In this document: one piece after another, positions 24,057-32,597 of the stretch
Numbering within the stretch: the first letter of the stretch is position 1
Layout: the number at the start of each line of letters is the position of its first letter
Source: Berkiella sp964606325
Lineage (GTDB): Bacteria; Pseudomonadota; Gammaproteobacteria; Berkiellales; Berkiellaceae
DNA length: 64,000 bases
Reading direction: 5' to 3'
Assembly: GCA_964606325.1 (NCBI GenBank)
Contig: CAZSGE010000004.1
Span: forward strand, 73,015-137,014
The notes under the pieces: model-generated
Told to the model about the DNA's origin: nothing
Database searches by the model: none
Seen by the model: the letters and a program-made list of their open reading frames with translations, nothing else
Made by a program: the position numbers and the translations under genes

Positions 24057-24695
24057 ATGGATATTCATACGCTGCGGGCCCAAGCTAATAGAGAAGAGAT
24101 CGATTATCTCTTCTTAAACAATGCGTTAGCAGACTATGCAAGTCCCAGGAATAAGATCCAAGCCTTCTTAAAATCAAAGGACTTAATTCGCATTAAAAAA
24201 GGACTCTATGTTTTCGGCGAGAGAGCAAGATTCGAGCCTTACTCAAAAGAAGTATTAGCCAATCTGATATATGGGCCCTCCGCTATCTCTTTAGAGTATG
24301 CCTTAGCCTATTATGGACTCATCCCAGAGCGTGTCGAAGTTATGACAAGTATTACAAATAATCGCAACAAACGGTTTCAGACACCTGTAGGAAATTTTGA
24401 GTATTTTTATCTTTCCCCTAAAAAATATAGCTTTGGCATAACACAAATAAAACTTTCCCCTTCAACACATTTTTTAATGGCAGTAAAGGAAAAAGCTTTA
24501 GCTGACGTGTTAACTTTACGAACCGACATTATGTCAACTCAGCAAGAGTTGCATTCACATCTTATTGAAAATTTAAGAATAGACGAATTATCCTTGAAAA
24601 ATTTAGACTATAAAATAATTGCTGCACTCACAGATATTTATAAAAACAAAAATATTAATTTATTAAAATGTATCTTAGAGAAAAATTATGCATGA
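24057..24695 (+). CDS. abiEi: AbiEi-family antitoxin/autorepressor
   Basis: From the ATG at 24057 (GGAGG 4-5 nt upstream) 212 residues. An N-terminal winged-helix-like region ends in the family stretch DLIRIKKGLYVFG (about 40-52), followed by SKEVLANLIYGPSAISLEYALAYYGLIPE, typical of type IV antitoxin AbiEi. It is expected to neutralise the toxin without direct complex formation and to repress the operon at the two palindromes. An upstream frame from TTG 24006 runs through the promoter and is not coding. It overlaps the toxin gene by 8 nt, so the two are translationally coupled. Confidence 0.9.
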   Translation: MDIHTLRAQANREEIDYLFLNNALADYASPRNKIQAFLKSKDLIRIKKGLYVFGERARFEPYSKEVLANLIYGPSAISLEYALAYYGLIPERVEVMTSITNNRNKRFQTPVGNFEYFYLSPKKYSFGITQIKLSPSTHFLMAVKEKALADVLTLRTDIMSTQQELHSHLIENLRIDELSLKNLDYKIIAALTDIYKNKNINLLKCILEKNYA

Positions 24696-25551
24696 CGCCA
24701 TCTCAATAATGCTTGAAAAATATCAATGTCAGAACCTGGATGATTATACGAATGCGTTAAAAGAAATCATTCAAGAAATTGCTCTATTAGGATTATGGCG
24801 AGCTAAATTTTTTGAACACGCAGCTTTTTATGGCGGCACTTCTCTTCGAATATTATATGGATTAAATCGATTTTCAGAGGATTTAGACTTTTCACTTTTG
24901 GAGCCAAACCCTCATTTTGATTTAGATCTTTACAATATCGCAGTACAAAATGAATTAGAATCTTTTGGGTTTGAACTGGAAGTTGTTTCAAAACAAAAAA
25001 AAGCATCACAAATTGTATCTGCGTTTATTAAGGCCGGTACTAAAATCCAGCTTTTAAACTTAAAAGTACCAGATAGACTAGTGCGTTTCCTACCACGCGA
25101 CCAACAACTTAATATTAAAATGGAAATCGACATTGATCCGCCCCCTCTTTTTAAGACTGAAACAAAAACGCTCTTACAGCCCATTCCATTTTCCGTGAGA
25201 ACTTATTGTTTAGAAGATTCTTTTGCAGGCAAAATTCATGCAATGCTTTGTCGCAATTGGCAATCAAGAGTTAAAGGGCGTGATTGGTATGATTTTGTGT
25301 GGTTTATCGGCCGAAATATTTCAGTGCGACTCAATCATTTAGAGCAACGTTTAATACAATCTGGCCACTGGAAAAAGACAAGCGACCTAACAGCGTCGAT
25401 GCTTAAAAAGATGTTACGAGAAAGGATTGACACGCTGGATATTGAAAAAGCAAAATCTGATGTACGACTCTTTTTAAAAGATCAAGCGAGCATCGAGATT
25501 TGGTCTCAATCATTTTTTCTAGAATTGGTCGAAAGATTAGATACCATTTAG
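24688..25551 (+). CDS. abiEii: AbiEii-family nucleotidyltransferase toxin
   Basis: 287 residues of the AbiEii/AbiGii type. The nucleotidyltransferase core GGTSLR at 49-54 and EDLDF at 64-68 give the GS-x(n)-DxD metal site. Later AGKIHAMLCR and KGRDWYDFVWF are the downstream family motifs. Relatives block growth on phage infection or when unneutralised, reportedly by transferring nucleotides to tRNA ends. All key motifs look intact. No transcription terminator lies between it and the inverted-repeat element immediately downstream. Confidence 0.9.
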   Translation: MHDAISIMLEKYQCQNLDDYTNALKEIIQEIALLGLWRAKFFEHAAFYGGTSLRILYGLNRFSEDLDFSLLEPNPHFDLDLYNIAVQNELESFGFELEVVSKQKKASQIVSAFIKAGTKIQLLNLKVPDRLVRFLPRDQQLNIKMEIDIDPPPLFKTETKTLLQPIPFSVRTYCLEDSFAGKIHAMLCRNWQSRVKGRDWYDFVWFIGRNISVRLNHLEQRLIQSGHWKKTSDLTASMLKKMLRERIDTLDIEKAKSDVRLFLKDQASIEIWSQSFFLELVERLDTI

Positions 25552-25571
25552 CCAAAAAAGTATTGAAGATA

Positions 25572-25713
25572 AATCCCCCGCCTGCTTTGCAGGCACCCCC
25601 TTTACGAAAGTGGGGCTTTGTTCGCTTACGCTCACTAAATTCAGATAAGATAAAAAGAGTCGGACCTTTTGTTGGTGAGCAAAGCGAACAAAGCCCCACT
25701 TTCGTAAAGGGGG
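25572..25713. repeat. Inverted-repeat element with GC-rich hairpins
   Basis: Outer arms at 25596-25635 and 25675-25713 are near-perfect complements (about 39 bp, differing around CTTACGCTCAC). Each arm contains an internal hairpin (CCCC-A-CTTT / AAAG-GGGG). A side palindrome GCCTGC-ttt-GCAGGC is at 25580-25594. The element forms the abrupt right-hand boundary of the kinase remnant and lies next to abiEii. No obvious target-site duplication was seen. A shorter relative lies at 61461-61500. Confidence 0.8.
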
Positions 25714-26259
25714 ACGTTTGAGATCATTATGACAAGAAGCAAGCTGTCGATGGTCAGCAAGAATCGACATCACCTCTATAATGGCTTGGTAATAATTAAT
25801 AATTCTTCGATCTGGCGTTATTTTACTTATTTTTTCAATAAAATCAGTCATGTAGGTAAAGATTTCATAAAAAGGAGGGGATATTTTTTCACTATAGCGG
25901 AGGTTGTTTAAAAGCTTGGGCATTTTATCTAAAATAATGTCTTTGGTTAGCGTTGCACAAGTCACAAAATCCATAATAAGGATGCCATCTGTCACATCAA
26001 CATAATAGCAGTGAGGTGCAATGTTTAGCCTTGCCCCATATTGCGCACATTCTGCTTGAATGCGTCGCTCTTCAAGTGGCTGATCTAATCCCATTAAACG
26101 TAGAACATAATATTTTGTTCCTACTTTTAATTTAAACATTTTGGATGTTGAGCCACCGCCTATAAGCTCTCTTACCTCGTCAGGCGCATCTGCAGCAAAC
26201 GTGGCTTTCAACGCTTTAAGCATGCCATCCCACCTGGCTTTTTCAATCAATTCTTTCAC
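25714..26259 (-). pseudogene. Choline/aminoglycoside-kinase-like protein, C-terminal half lost
   Basis: A GTG at 26259 with AGGAAG 7 nt upstream starts 182 genuine codons. These include GGGSTSKMFKLKV (nucleotide loop), YYVLRLMG, and end at the catalytic SCHNDLK. The frame then runs straight into the inverted-repeat element (RPPLRKWGFV onward) and stops at 25537. The metal-binding Asp motif and substrate lobe, about 110 residues in choline-kinase/APH relatives, are missing, and no remnant exists beyond the repeat. Without them the product should be inactive. Confidence 0.8.
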
Positions 26260-26280
26260 TTGGCTTCCTGTTCTTAAGCA

Positions 26281-26305
26281 AAAAAAACCCGCAATAGAGC
26301 GGGTT
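26281..26305 (-). terminator. Intrinsic terminator of ssb
   Basis: AACCCGC-aataga-GCGGGTT; on the minus strand it is followed by a run of eight T. It lies 20 nt after the ssb stop. Confidence 0.93.
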
Positions 26306-26325
26306 CTTCTTATTTAGCATTGGAT

Positions 26326-26787
26326 TTAAAACGGAATATCATCATCAAATTCTTCACTCACATTTGCTGTAGCAGGTGCTGCCATCGGTGGCATATGTGA
26401 TGATTGTGCTTGCATGTTTTGACTTGGTGCACTGGTGTTAGCGCCCGCACCTTTGCCATCTAGCATTTGCATTTCTGCTGCCACAATTTCAGTGGTGTAG
26501 CGTTCAACGCCTGCTTGATCTTGCCATTTACGGGTACGCAAACTGCCTTCAACATACACTTTAGAACCTTTGCGTAAATATTCGCCCACAATTTCTGCTA
26601 AGCGATTAAAAAACACAACGCGATGCCATTCCGTTCTATCTTGTTGCTCGCCCGTTTGTTTGTCCTTCCAGCTTTCGCTGGTCGCAACAGTAATATTGGC
26701 CACTGCGCCGCCACTTGGCATATAACGCACCTCAGGATCTGCTCCTAAGTTTCCTACCAAAATTACTTTATTAATTCCTCTTGCCAT
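26326..26787 (-). CDS. ssb: Single-stranded DNA-binding protein
   Basis: OB-fold ssDNA-binding protein of replication and repair, 153 aa. It begins MARGINKVILVGNLGADPEVR, has the conserved WHRVVFF and GSKVYVEGSL strands, then a Gly/Ala/Gln-rich linker (about 115-143) and the acidic tip DDDIPF that recruits partner proteins. Its start overlaps the end of the MFS gene by 25 nt. Confidence 0.97.
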   Translation of the reverse strand: MARGINKVILVGNLGADPEVRYMPSGGAVANITVATSESWKDKQTGEQQDRTEWHRVVFFNRLAEIVGEYLRKGSKVYVEGSLRTRKWQDQAGVERYTTEIVAAEMQMLDGKGAGANTSAPSQNMQAQSSHMPPMAAPATANVSEEFDDDIPF

Positions 26788-27932
26788 GCTTGCCCCCTTT
26801 TATTTGATATAAACGTGCATCCTAGCATCGTTAACAATAAACAACTTAAACCAATTCCCCAAGGACCTATCCATTGCACTAAAGCGCCACCGCATAGTCC
26901 ACCGGCGAACATCCCTAAAAATTGTGAAAAAGAGTATACACCTAACGCTGCGCCTTTGCTTGTCTTTGGGACCACGCGTGAGACCATTGAAGGTAAACTT
27001 GCTTCTAAATAGTTAAAGCATGTGAAAAATATCGTTGCAAATACATATAATGCGATCGTATTGCTTGTGCTAACAAACACCACACTGGCAATGCCTAGGC
27101 CTATTAATGTGGTTTTCATAAGGCTATTTTGCCATTTTCCTTTATCAGCATATCGCAACAAGGGTGCCACTAATAAAATTGAGGCAACTAATACCGGCAA
27201 ATAAAAACGCCAAACTTGGCTAGAAGTCAGATCGGTAACCTCTGCAATATGTGCCGGGAACACCAAGAACCCTGCGGTTAAGATGGCATGTAAAATAAAG
27301 ATATTTGCACTTAACCCCCACATTTGCGGGTGTTTGAGTAAAGTGTGTAGTTGCCCTTTACTTGCAGGCTTTACCTGCTTAGGTAAAGGCCCCAAAAGCA
27401 TCAGTAAAAATAAACCTGACCCAGCCAAAACGGCCGTGAGTAAAAAAATCCCCGATAGCCCTATCAGAGCATCCAATATCGGCCCCAATAAAATAGCTAA
27501 GACAAAAGTGAAGCCAATACTAATACCAATGATTGCCATCGCTCTTGTTCTTACCTCATCACGAGTAAGATCCGCAACCAAAGCTAAGATGGGTGAGCCA
27601 ATGGCACCCATACCTTGAATTGCTCGGCCAATAACGAGTCCCCAAATCGACGAAGAAAAGGCAGCTAGTAAACTTCCAACAATAAAAACGATTAGACCTG
27701 CAATGATAATGGGCTTACGTCCGAAGTGATCCGATAGATAGCCACAGGGCAGCTGAAGTAAGGCTTGTGTCAAACCGTAAATTCCCGCTGCCATACCAAT
27801 CAAGAAGGGCGTAGCATGCGGTATAGTGGCAGCATAGAGCGCAAGCACTGGCAAGACCATAAAAAGCCCTAGCATACGGCTAGCAAAAACAAGGGCTAAA
27901 ATTACGGTGCTTTTAATCTCTGCAAATAGCAT
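26763..27932 (-). CDS. MFS transporter
   Basis: 389 residues from the ATG at 27932 (AGG 5-6 nt upstream; the frame's earlier non-ATG start at 27971 is not convincing). Twelve hydrophobic segments are visible. The MFS signature loop is GYLSDHFGRKPIIIAG after TM2, and TM4-5 contains GRAIQGMGAIGSPI and RTRAMAIIGISIG. The substrate is unknown; drug-efflux-type DHA1 permeases are closest by feel. The position between uvrA (divergent) and ssb is conserved in Pseudomonas and Legionellales. Confidence 0.88.
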   Translation of the reverse strand: MLFAEIKSTVILALVFASRMLGLFMVLPVLALYAATIPHATPFLIGMAAGIYGLTQALLQLPCGYLSDHFGRKPIIIAGLIVFIVGSLLAAFSSSIWGLVIGRAIQGMGAIGSPILALVADLTRDEVRTRAMAIIGISIGFTFVLAILLGPILDALIGLSGIFLLTAVLAGSGLFLLMLLGPLPKQVKPASKGQLHTLLKHPQMWGLSANIFILHAILTAGFLVFPAHIAEVTDLTSSQVWRFYLPVLVASILLVAPLLRYADKGKWQNSLMKTTLIGLGIASVVFVSTSNTIALYVFATIFFTCFNYLEASLPSMVSRVVPKTSKGAALGVYSFSQFLGMFAGGLCGGALVQWIGPWGIGLSCLLLTMLGCTFISNKRGQAWQEELIK

Positions 27933-28023
27933 AAGGCCTGCTTCATGGAATTTAACCGTCAAAATTAGCAATGATTTTTAAATCGACGTATATTAGCAAG
28001 TTTGTTCAGTCTCTGGGAACCAT

Positions 28024-30876
28024 ATGGATAAGATAAGCATTAGAGGTGCACGCACACATAACCTCAAATCCGTTAATTTAACGCTACCACGAGATAAATT
28101 AATCGTCATTACTGGCTTATCTGGCTCAGGTAAATCTTCTTTGGCATTTGATACACTCTATGCCGAGGGCCAGCGCCGCTATGTAGAATCACTCTCTTCC
28201 TATGCGCGGCAGTTTTTATCCGTCATGGAAAAGCCAGATGTTGATCATATTGAGGGACTCTCCCCCGCTATTTCAATTGAGCAAAAAACAACCTCACATA
28301 ACCCACGCTCAACGGTAGGCACCGTAACTGAGTTATATGATTACCTTAGGGTTTTGTTTGCTCGTGCCGGTCAGCCACGCTGTCCTGATCATGACATTCC
28401 TTTAGAAGCGCAGACTGTGAGTCAAATGGTGGATCATGTATTGGCTGCGCCCGAAGACACCAAAGCGCTGCTACTCGCGCCGGTGGTACGCGATAGAAAA
28501 GGCGAGCATTTGCACACGCTCGAACACCTCAAAAATAGTGGCTTTGTACGAGTGCGTATCAATGGCAGTCTGTATGATATTGATGATGCTCCCAAGCTTG
28601 ATTTGCGTAAAAAACACACCATTGAAGTGGTGGTTGATAGAATTAAAGTGCGCCCCGATCTGCGTCCCCGTTTAGCGGATTCTTTTGAAACAGCGCTGAA
28701 ATTGAGCGATGGATTAGCCCGCATACATTGGATAGACAGTAAAAAAGAAATCTTATTCTCTGCAAAATATGCCTGCCCTGAATGTGGCTATAATTTACCT
28801 GAATTAGAGCCAAGAATATTTTCATTCAATAACCCCGCAGGAGCTTGCCCCAGTTGTGATGGTTTGGGAAGTAAACAATTTTTTGATCCTAAACGCGTTG
28901 TACATTTACCTGAAATGAGCTTAGCTTGCGGCGCTGTTCGCGGTTGGGATAGGCGTAATCAATATTATTTTAGTATGCTCAAATCGTTAGCGAAACACTA
29001 TGGATTTGATTTAGATACTCCCTTTAAGAGTTTGGCCAAAGAGACACAAAATGTCATTCTCTATGGTAGCGACGAAGAAGAAATTTCGTTCCATTATACC
29101 AATGAGCGTGGCGAAACTCGTAAACGGCGTCATCCCTTTGAAGGCGTAATTCCTAATCTCGAAAGACGATATCGTGATACCGATTCTGAATTTATTCGCG
29201 AAGAATTATCGCGATATTTAGCGCATCAACCTTGCCCTGAGTGTGAAGGCTCTCGTTTACGCAAAGAAGCGCGTTTTGTTTTTATCGGTAAAAAAACACT
29301 CCCTCATATCAGCGCAATGTCTATCAGTGATTGTTTATCTTATTTTGAAAAACTTAACTTAAGCGGGCGACGCAAAGAAATTGCGGATAAACTATTAAAA
29401 GAAATTAAAGAGCGCTTAAAATTTTTAGTAGATGTGGGATTAGAATATTTAACATTAAATCGTACGGCAGAAACCCTTTCAGGCGGAGAAGCACAACGTA
29501 TACGCTTGGCCAGCCAAATTGGCGCTGGTTTAGTGGGTGTAATGTATATTCTCGATGAGCCCTCTATTGGCTTACATCAAAGAGACAATGCACGTTTATT
29601 GACGACCTTAAAGCATTTACGCGATATAGGTAACACAGTAATTGTGGTAGAGCATGATGAAGATGCTATTTTGTCAGCTGATCATGTAGTAGATATTGGC
29701 CCTGGCGCTGGTGTGCATGGCGGCGAAGTCGTGGCGCAAGGCACCCCTGCAGCTATTCTTAAAGCCAAAGGATCGCTGACTGGTCAATATTTAAGCGGGA
29801 AATTATCTATCCCTATTCCAGCGCAACGGCGTCCCTTTAATCCTGAACGCACCCTTAAAATTACCGGCGCTAAAGGCAATAATTTGCACAATTTGACGGT
29901 AGAGTTTCCGCTTGGCCTAATGACCTGTGTAACAGGGGTTTCAGGCTCAGGAAAATCAACGTTAGTGAATGACACGTTGTGCCCCGTTGCTGCGCATGTA
30001 CTCAATCATGCGGGCCTCAATCAAACTGCCCCTTATGACAAAATTACAGGTCTTGAACATTTAGATAAAGTGGTGGGGATTGACCAAAGTCCGATTGGTA
30101 GAACACCACGCTCTAATGCAGCCACTTATACTGGCTTATTCACCCATATCCGCGATTTATTTGCTGGCACCAATGAAGCCAGATCACGAGGCTATCAAGT
30201 CGGGCGTTTTAGTTTTAACGTCAAAGGTGGCCGTTGTGAAGCGTGTGAAGGTGACGGTCTAATCAAAGTTGAAATGCATTTTCTCGCCGATGTCTATGTA
30301 CTATGTGATGTCTGCAAGGGTAAACGTTACAACGATGAAACCTTACAAGTGCATTATAAAGGTAAGAATATCCATGAAGTGCTAGAAATGACCGTGGAAG
30401 ATGCTTATATCTTTTTTGAAGCCATCCCATCTATCAAGCGCAAACTTAAAACGTTAATGGACGTGGGGCTAACTTATCTCAAGCTTGGACAAAGCGCGAC
30501 AACACTTTCTGGTGGTGAAGCACAGCGTATTAAATTAGCAAAAGAACTATCACGTCGCGATACAGGAAATACCTTATATATTTTAGACGAACCCACCACA
30601 GGATTACATTTTCACGATGTGAAGCAATTGTTAGATGTGTTGTTTCATTTACAAGCATCTGGAAACACGATTGTGATTATTGAACATAATCTGGATGTTA
30701 TTAAAGTTGCCGACTGGGTAATTGATTTGGGCCCAGAAGGTGGCGATAAAGGCGGACGGATTATTGCTTGTGGCACGCCTGAGCAAGTAGCGAAAACCAA
30801 AGGTTCTTATACAGGTGAATTTTTAGCACCGCTATTAAACCCTAAAAAATCTAAATCAAAAGTAATTGAATCATAA
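28024..30876 (+). CDS. uvrA: Excinuclease ABC subunit A
   Basis: Damage-recognition ATPase of nucleotide excision repair, 950 aa. Two ABC modules: Walker A GLSGSGKSS and GVSGSGKST, LSGGEAQRI in both halves, DEPSIGLHQRD and DEPTTGLHFHD. Zinc modules CPECGY..CPSC and CEACEGDG..CDVCKGKR are present. The weak ribosome site (GGGAACC) is unusual. I saw no convincing LexA box in the short divergent region shared with the MFS gene. Confidence 0.98.
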   Translation: MDKISIRGARTHNLKSVNLTLPRDKLIVITGLSGSGKSSLAFDTLYAEGQRRYVESLSSYARQFLSVMEKPDVDHIEGLSPAISIEQKTTSHNPRSTVGTVTELYDYLRVLFARAGQPRCPDHDIPLEAQTVSQMVDHVLAAPEDTKALLLAPVVRDRKGEHLHTLEHLKNSGFVRVRINGSLYDIDDAPKLDLRKKHTIEVVVDRIKVRPDLRPRLADSFETALKLSDGLARIHWIDSKKEILFSAKYACPECGYNLPELEPRIFSFNNPAGACPSCDGLGSKQFFDPKRVVHLPEMSLACGAVRGWDRRNQYYFSMLKSLAKHYGFDLDTPFKSLAKETQNVILYGSDEEEISFHYTNERGETRKRRHPFEGVIPNLERRYRDTDSEFIREELSRYLAHQPCPECEGSRLRKEARFVFIGKKTLPHISAMSISDCLSYFEKLNLSGRRKEIADKLLKEIKERLKFLVDVGLEYLTLNRTAETLSGGEAQRIRLASQIGAGLVGVMYILDEPSIGLHQRDNARLLTTLKHLRDIGNTVIVVEHDEDAILSADHVVDIGPGAGVHGGEVVAQGTPAAILKAKGSLTGQYLSGKLSIPIPAQRRPFNPERTLKITGAKGNNLHNLTVEFPLGLMTCVTGVSGSGKSTLVNDTLCPVAAHVLNHAGLNQTAPYDKITGLEHLDKVVGIDQSPIGRTPRSNAATYTGLFTHIRDLFAGTNEARSRGYQVGRFSFNVKGGRCEACEGDGLIKVEMHFLADVYVLCDVCKGKRYNDETLQVHYKGKNIHEVLEMTVEDAYIFFEAIPSIKRKLKTLMDVGLTYLKLGQSATTLSGGEAQRIKLAKELSRRDTGNTLYILDEPTTGLHFHDVKQLLDVLFHLQASGNTIVIIEHNLDVIKVADWVIDLGPEGGDKGGRIIACGTPEQVAKTKGSYTGEFLAPLLNPKKSKSKVIES

Positions 30877-30902
30877 TAGATTCGAACTAACTAAGAGGTA
30901 AA

Positions 30903-31142
30903 ATGATGTCAAAGCAAGGTCCTTCACAAAAACTCACTTATACAAAAGAACAATTAATACTGTTGAGTCAAAGTCCTCATGCTCAACAATGTCCAGAAGT
31001 ACTACTACCACAAAACCAGGCTCTTATTTATGGCAATAATTTTGGGCAAGGAATTCAGCAAGAAAATGAAGAAGATAATGATGAACTTGAAATTGAACCA
31101 ACTGCTCAACGCGCAGTAAAGTGCAAACCATTACCTAGATAA
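30903..31142 (+). CDS. 79-aa protein with an eIF4E-binding (4E-T-like) motif
   Basis: A small soluble protein with a strong AAGAGG ribosome site 4-5 nt before the ATG, 26 nt after uvrA. Residues 13-19, YTKEQLI, fit the canonical eIF4E-binding motif Y-x4-L-hydrophobic. The alignment extends without gaps along the beginning of human 4E-T (recalled as YTKEELL, then PHSKQRP): P25-H26, Q29 and P31 match at the same spacing. Residues 55-67 are acidic (ENEEDNDELEIE) and the end is basic and proline-containing. I know no bacterial family like this. A translation-hijacking effector is inferred, not shown. Confidence 0.7.
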   Translation: MMSKQGPSQKLTYTKEQLILLSQSPHAQQCPEVLLPQNQALIYGNNFGQGIQQENEEDNDELEIEPTAQRAVKCKPLPR

Positions 31143-31231
31143 AATACATCCATCTTGGACAAGGATTGTCCTGTCTCTTATTAAACGCTTGACTTAATCT
31201 TCCTTCGATCTTTATTCTAAAAATACGACTA

Positions 31232-32479
31232 ATGCCGTTGCAAAGGATTGCGGGCAATATGCTTATTTCTCCTGTAAATTCATCCATTCGCATCACACGT
31301 TTATATGACAAACGCGCTCTAAAGATATGTCTAAAAAAAGAGAATCAATTAGGACAAGGTAGTTTTGGTTGTGCATACCAAGTTACACACCCCCTAAATA
31401 ATGGTCTAATGGTTTGCAAAGTAATTGATCTACAAGGTAAAAGTAAGCATTTTCATCTATCCTCTCACCATTTATTACGCTTAGCCTATCGAGAGCTAAC
31501 CTATTTACAAAAAGTAAATATGCTTATTGGATATTTTCATGATGAAAATAACCATAAAATGTATATTCTAATGAAATACATTAAAGGAAGAAGTGAATGG
31601 AGTATTAACAAAATTAAAAACCCCTCTGTTGAATACCTCAGTTTTTGCGCATTGCGAGCTTGTCATCGACAAGGGATCGCACACAATGATCCACATCAAG
31701 GTAATTTTCTCATCGATCAACAACTTCAGGTTGCGACCGTAATCGATTTTGGTTTGGCCAAAACTCATAACCCTTTTAGAGAAATTCGTGATTATTATAA
31801 GTTTTTAAAAAAACGCAATGCGGCACGTGCACCTCTTAGTCTAGAAAGAGATTTAACATATCATCATTTATTGCAATTTTATTGCGAAGAAATGCACAAC
31901 TATATCAAAAATAATAAATTAGAAATGGCCAAACAGCTTTTTATCTATAGCGCCATTATTATTAGTGCCTCTTGTGGCGTGAGTGTGTTAGGGGCAGCAA
32001 GTTTAATCGCACAACAACTCATCAAAATGGTTTTACTTCAACGTTTAAGTGAATTATGCGAAACCATAGAAGATATTTATGAAATCCGTGGCTGGAATCA
32101 AATTAATAGCAAAGAAATGCGGCATTATTACCAAGCAATAACCGCTTTATTAGTTGTTTTACAAGGTTTTTTATTTGCATTAAATATCTCATCTCTTTAT
32201 TCGAGCTCCTCGCTTTGTTGGCAACGCTGGGTAAACCTAACTCCCCCTGTTGAAATGGCTTATCTCGTACTCGCGCTTAAGCCACTTATTCATGCAATAG
32301 AATATTGGCGAGATTTTTGTGAAAAGTATCTCTTTAGTGACACACACATTACCAATCGATATGAAAAACATCTGCTGTCACAAGTGTATTTACCTCAATA
32401 CCATAGTAAACGCGCGGGTGTCATCACGCGTTCACAATCGCACTCACATTTGCCTGGCAGGCGGAATTCTCTTGCCTAA
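31232..32479 (+). CDS. Eukaryotic-like protein kinase with C-terminal membrane segments
   Basis: 415 residues. The catalytic landmarks are all present: glycine loop GQGSFG at 41-46, Lys63 in VCKVID, helix-C Glu88, catalytic loop HNDPHQGN at 151-158 (Asp153, Asn158) and DFG at 172-174, so an active Ser/Thr-type kinase is likely. The C-terminal half has hydrophobic spans at about 225-260 and 305-330, then a basic tail (RSQSHSHLPGRRNS). An alternative ATG at 31259 has AAGGA upstream. It is 89 nt downstream of the 4E-T-like gene. Such kinases in Legionellales are usually effectors acting in the host; that is inference here. Confidence 0.85.
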   Translation: MPLQRIAGNMLISPVNSSIRITRLYDKRALKICLKKENQLGQGSFGCAYQVTHPLNNGLMVCKVIDLQGKSKHFHLSSHHLLRLAYRELTYLQKVNMLIGYFHDENNHKMYILMKYIKGRSEWSINKIKNPSVEYLSFCALRACHRQGIAHNDPHQGNFLIDQQLQVATVIDFGLAKTHNPFREIRDYYKFLKKRNAARAPLSLERDLTYHHLLQFYCEEMHNYIKNNKLEMAKQLFIYSAIIISASCGVSVLGAASLIAQQLIKMVLLQRLSELCETIEDIYEIRGWNQINSKEMRHYYQAITALLVVLQGFLFALNISSLYSSSSLCWQRWVNLTPPVEMAYLVLALKPLIHAIEYWRDFCEKYLFSDTHITNRYEKHLLSQVYLPQYHSKRAGVITRSQSHSHLPGRRNSLA

Positions 32480-32597
32480 CAACTCATCTCATTAATATGA
32501 CCTATCGTCTATAAAAAGAACACATATGTTGATTAGATAACATATTGCTCTACAATGAGCTGCAATATCAGATTATGCGTATCAATAAGAGGTTCAT

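Noticed and set aside
22900..26300. CRISPR array
   Set aside because: The repeated sequences here are two palindromes and an inverted-repeat element; there are no regularly spaced direct repeats with unique spacers.
22900..26300. Prophage or integrative element with integrase
   Set aside because: No integrase, transposase or attachment-site repeats were seen in the island.
27933..28023. LexA/SOS box upstream of uvrA
   Set aside because: No CTG-N10-CAG with the expected AT core was found by eye in the divergent region.
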